From positions 124,001 through 188,000 of the forward strand of contig JBAIAA010001513.1 in assembly GCA_037893245.1 (NCBI GenBank): 64,000 bases of DNA, written 5' to 3'. Source of the DNA: Crossaster papposus. Lineage: Eukaryota; Echinodermata; Asteroidea; Velatida; Solasteridae. Both the position numbers and the translations under genes were made by a program. Below the pieces are notes generated by a model that was not told where the DNA came from, ran no database searches, and worked only from the letters and a program-made list of their open reading frames with translations. Shown here piece by piece: positions 63,777 through 64,000 of this stretch (positions are counted from its first letter, which is position 1; the number at the start of each line of letters is the position of its first letter).

Positions 63777-64000
63777 ATCCCTACTACTACATATTTAAGA
63801 TTTGGTCTACAATCGGCATATCCCTACTACTACATATTTAAGATTTGGTCTACAATCGGCATATCCCTACTACTACATATTTAAGATTTGGTCTACAATC
63901 GGCATATCCCTACTACTACATATTTAAGATTTGGTCTACAATCGGCATATCCCTACTACTACATATTTAAGATTTGGTCTACAATCGGCATATCCCTACT

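Larger units (their letters stand above)
1..64000 (+). repeat. Satellite array of 43-bp monomers (A) with interspersed 111-bp (B) and 67-bp (Bs) modules
   Basis: Every stretch of the window resolves into one of three modules in a single orientation. Subtracting 97 full B, 34 Bs and a few fragments leaves about 50.7 kb, or roughly 1,180 copies of the 43-bp monomer. Most monomers match the consensus exactly; the rest usually carry one substitution. The array enters and leaves the window without a flank, so its true length is unknown. No unrelated sequence, transposon coding region or gene lies inside. Large homogeneous satellites of this kind are known from eukaryotic heterochromatin; that assignment is inference. 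The family itself is not recognised. Confidence 0.97.
61089..64000 (+). repeat. HOR pair, 1,842 bp, running off the window end
   Basis: The AGAATTGTC alpha, AGATATGG monomer, CATATTCC monomer, ATTTTGTC monomer and epsilon block recur at 1,842 bp. The second copy is incomplete at the edge. Confidence 0.9.

Noticed and set aside
1631-63884. Open frames of 64-121 codons on the plus strand as genes
   Set aside because: They begin at TTG, overlap one another in shifted frames, recur at every B element, and are fully explained by module lengths. No ribosome binding site, codon bias or recognisable domain is seen.
1-64000. CRISPR array
   Set aside because: The 43-bp units abut directly with no unique spacers, and the interspersed B modules are near identical to each other.
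1-64000. Telomeric or subtelomeric short repeat
   Set aside because: The unit is 43 bp with no TTAGGG, TTTAGGG or similar tract. (TAC)3 is the only internal microsatellite.
1-64000. CENP-B box as evidence for a centromere
   Set aside because: Neither A nor B contains a match to the TTCG....A..CGGG core. A centromeric role cannot be argued from sequence.
1-64000. Reverse-strand coding potential
   Set aside because: On the reverse strand, the TAC triplets give TAG TAG TAG in one frame of every monomer. Because 43 is not a multiple of 3, every frame meets a stop within three monomers.

Overview
The whole 64 kb window is satellite DNA. I find no protein-coding gene, RNA gene, origin or CRISPR array. 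It is one uninterrupted head-to-tail array built from three modules: a 43-bp monomer (here 'A', about 1,180 copies, estimated by subtraction), an unrelated 111-bp element ('B', 97 full copies plus fragments) and a 67-bp shortened form of B ('Bs', 34 copies). All copies seen lie in the same orientation. A window of this kind points to a eukaryotic genome and a long-read assembly of heterochromatin (centromeric, pericentromeric, subtelomeric or B-chromosome-like). The sequence does not identify the species, and I do not recognise the satellite family.

Layout. From 1 to about 31,960 the array holds only A and full B. B is spaced by 2 to 43 monomers. Shared point variants show nested higher-order repeats (HORs): about 2.0 kb (600-3,870), about 0.8 kb (6.4-8.3 kb), 1,770 bp (8.45-12.24 kb), 3,884 bp containing a 1,641-bp sub-repeat (12.37-19.8 kb), 1,530 bp with an 86-bp dimer register (20.1-23.6 kb), 2,276 bp (23.6-26.8 kb) and 867/1,193 bp (28.3-31.3 kb). 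The first Bs appears at 31,964, and the architecture then changes. Between 32.0 and 33.5 kb Bs is followed by chimeric monomers. From 33.66 kb to the end, Bs, B and A form recurring cassettes, named alpha, beta, gamma and delta here, at nearly fixed distances. These are copied as HORs of 1,044, 746, 1,958, 2,510, 1,349, 3,132, 6,837 and 1,842 bp.

The modules join at one phase: nearly every module starts with A and ends in TTTA, so almost every boundary reads TTTAA. Distances between B elements equal a whole number of 43-bp monomers, apart from small indels I could locate (+TAC slips, single-base changes, two B-tail remnants). This fits expansion by unequal exchange, gene conversion or break-induced replication, not repeated independent insertion. 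The recurring open frames of 78-121 codons are by-products of repeat arithmetic (43 = 3n+1, 111 = 3x37); they begin at TTG and are not called as genes.
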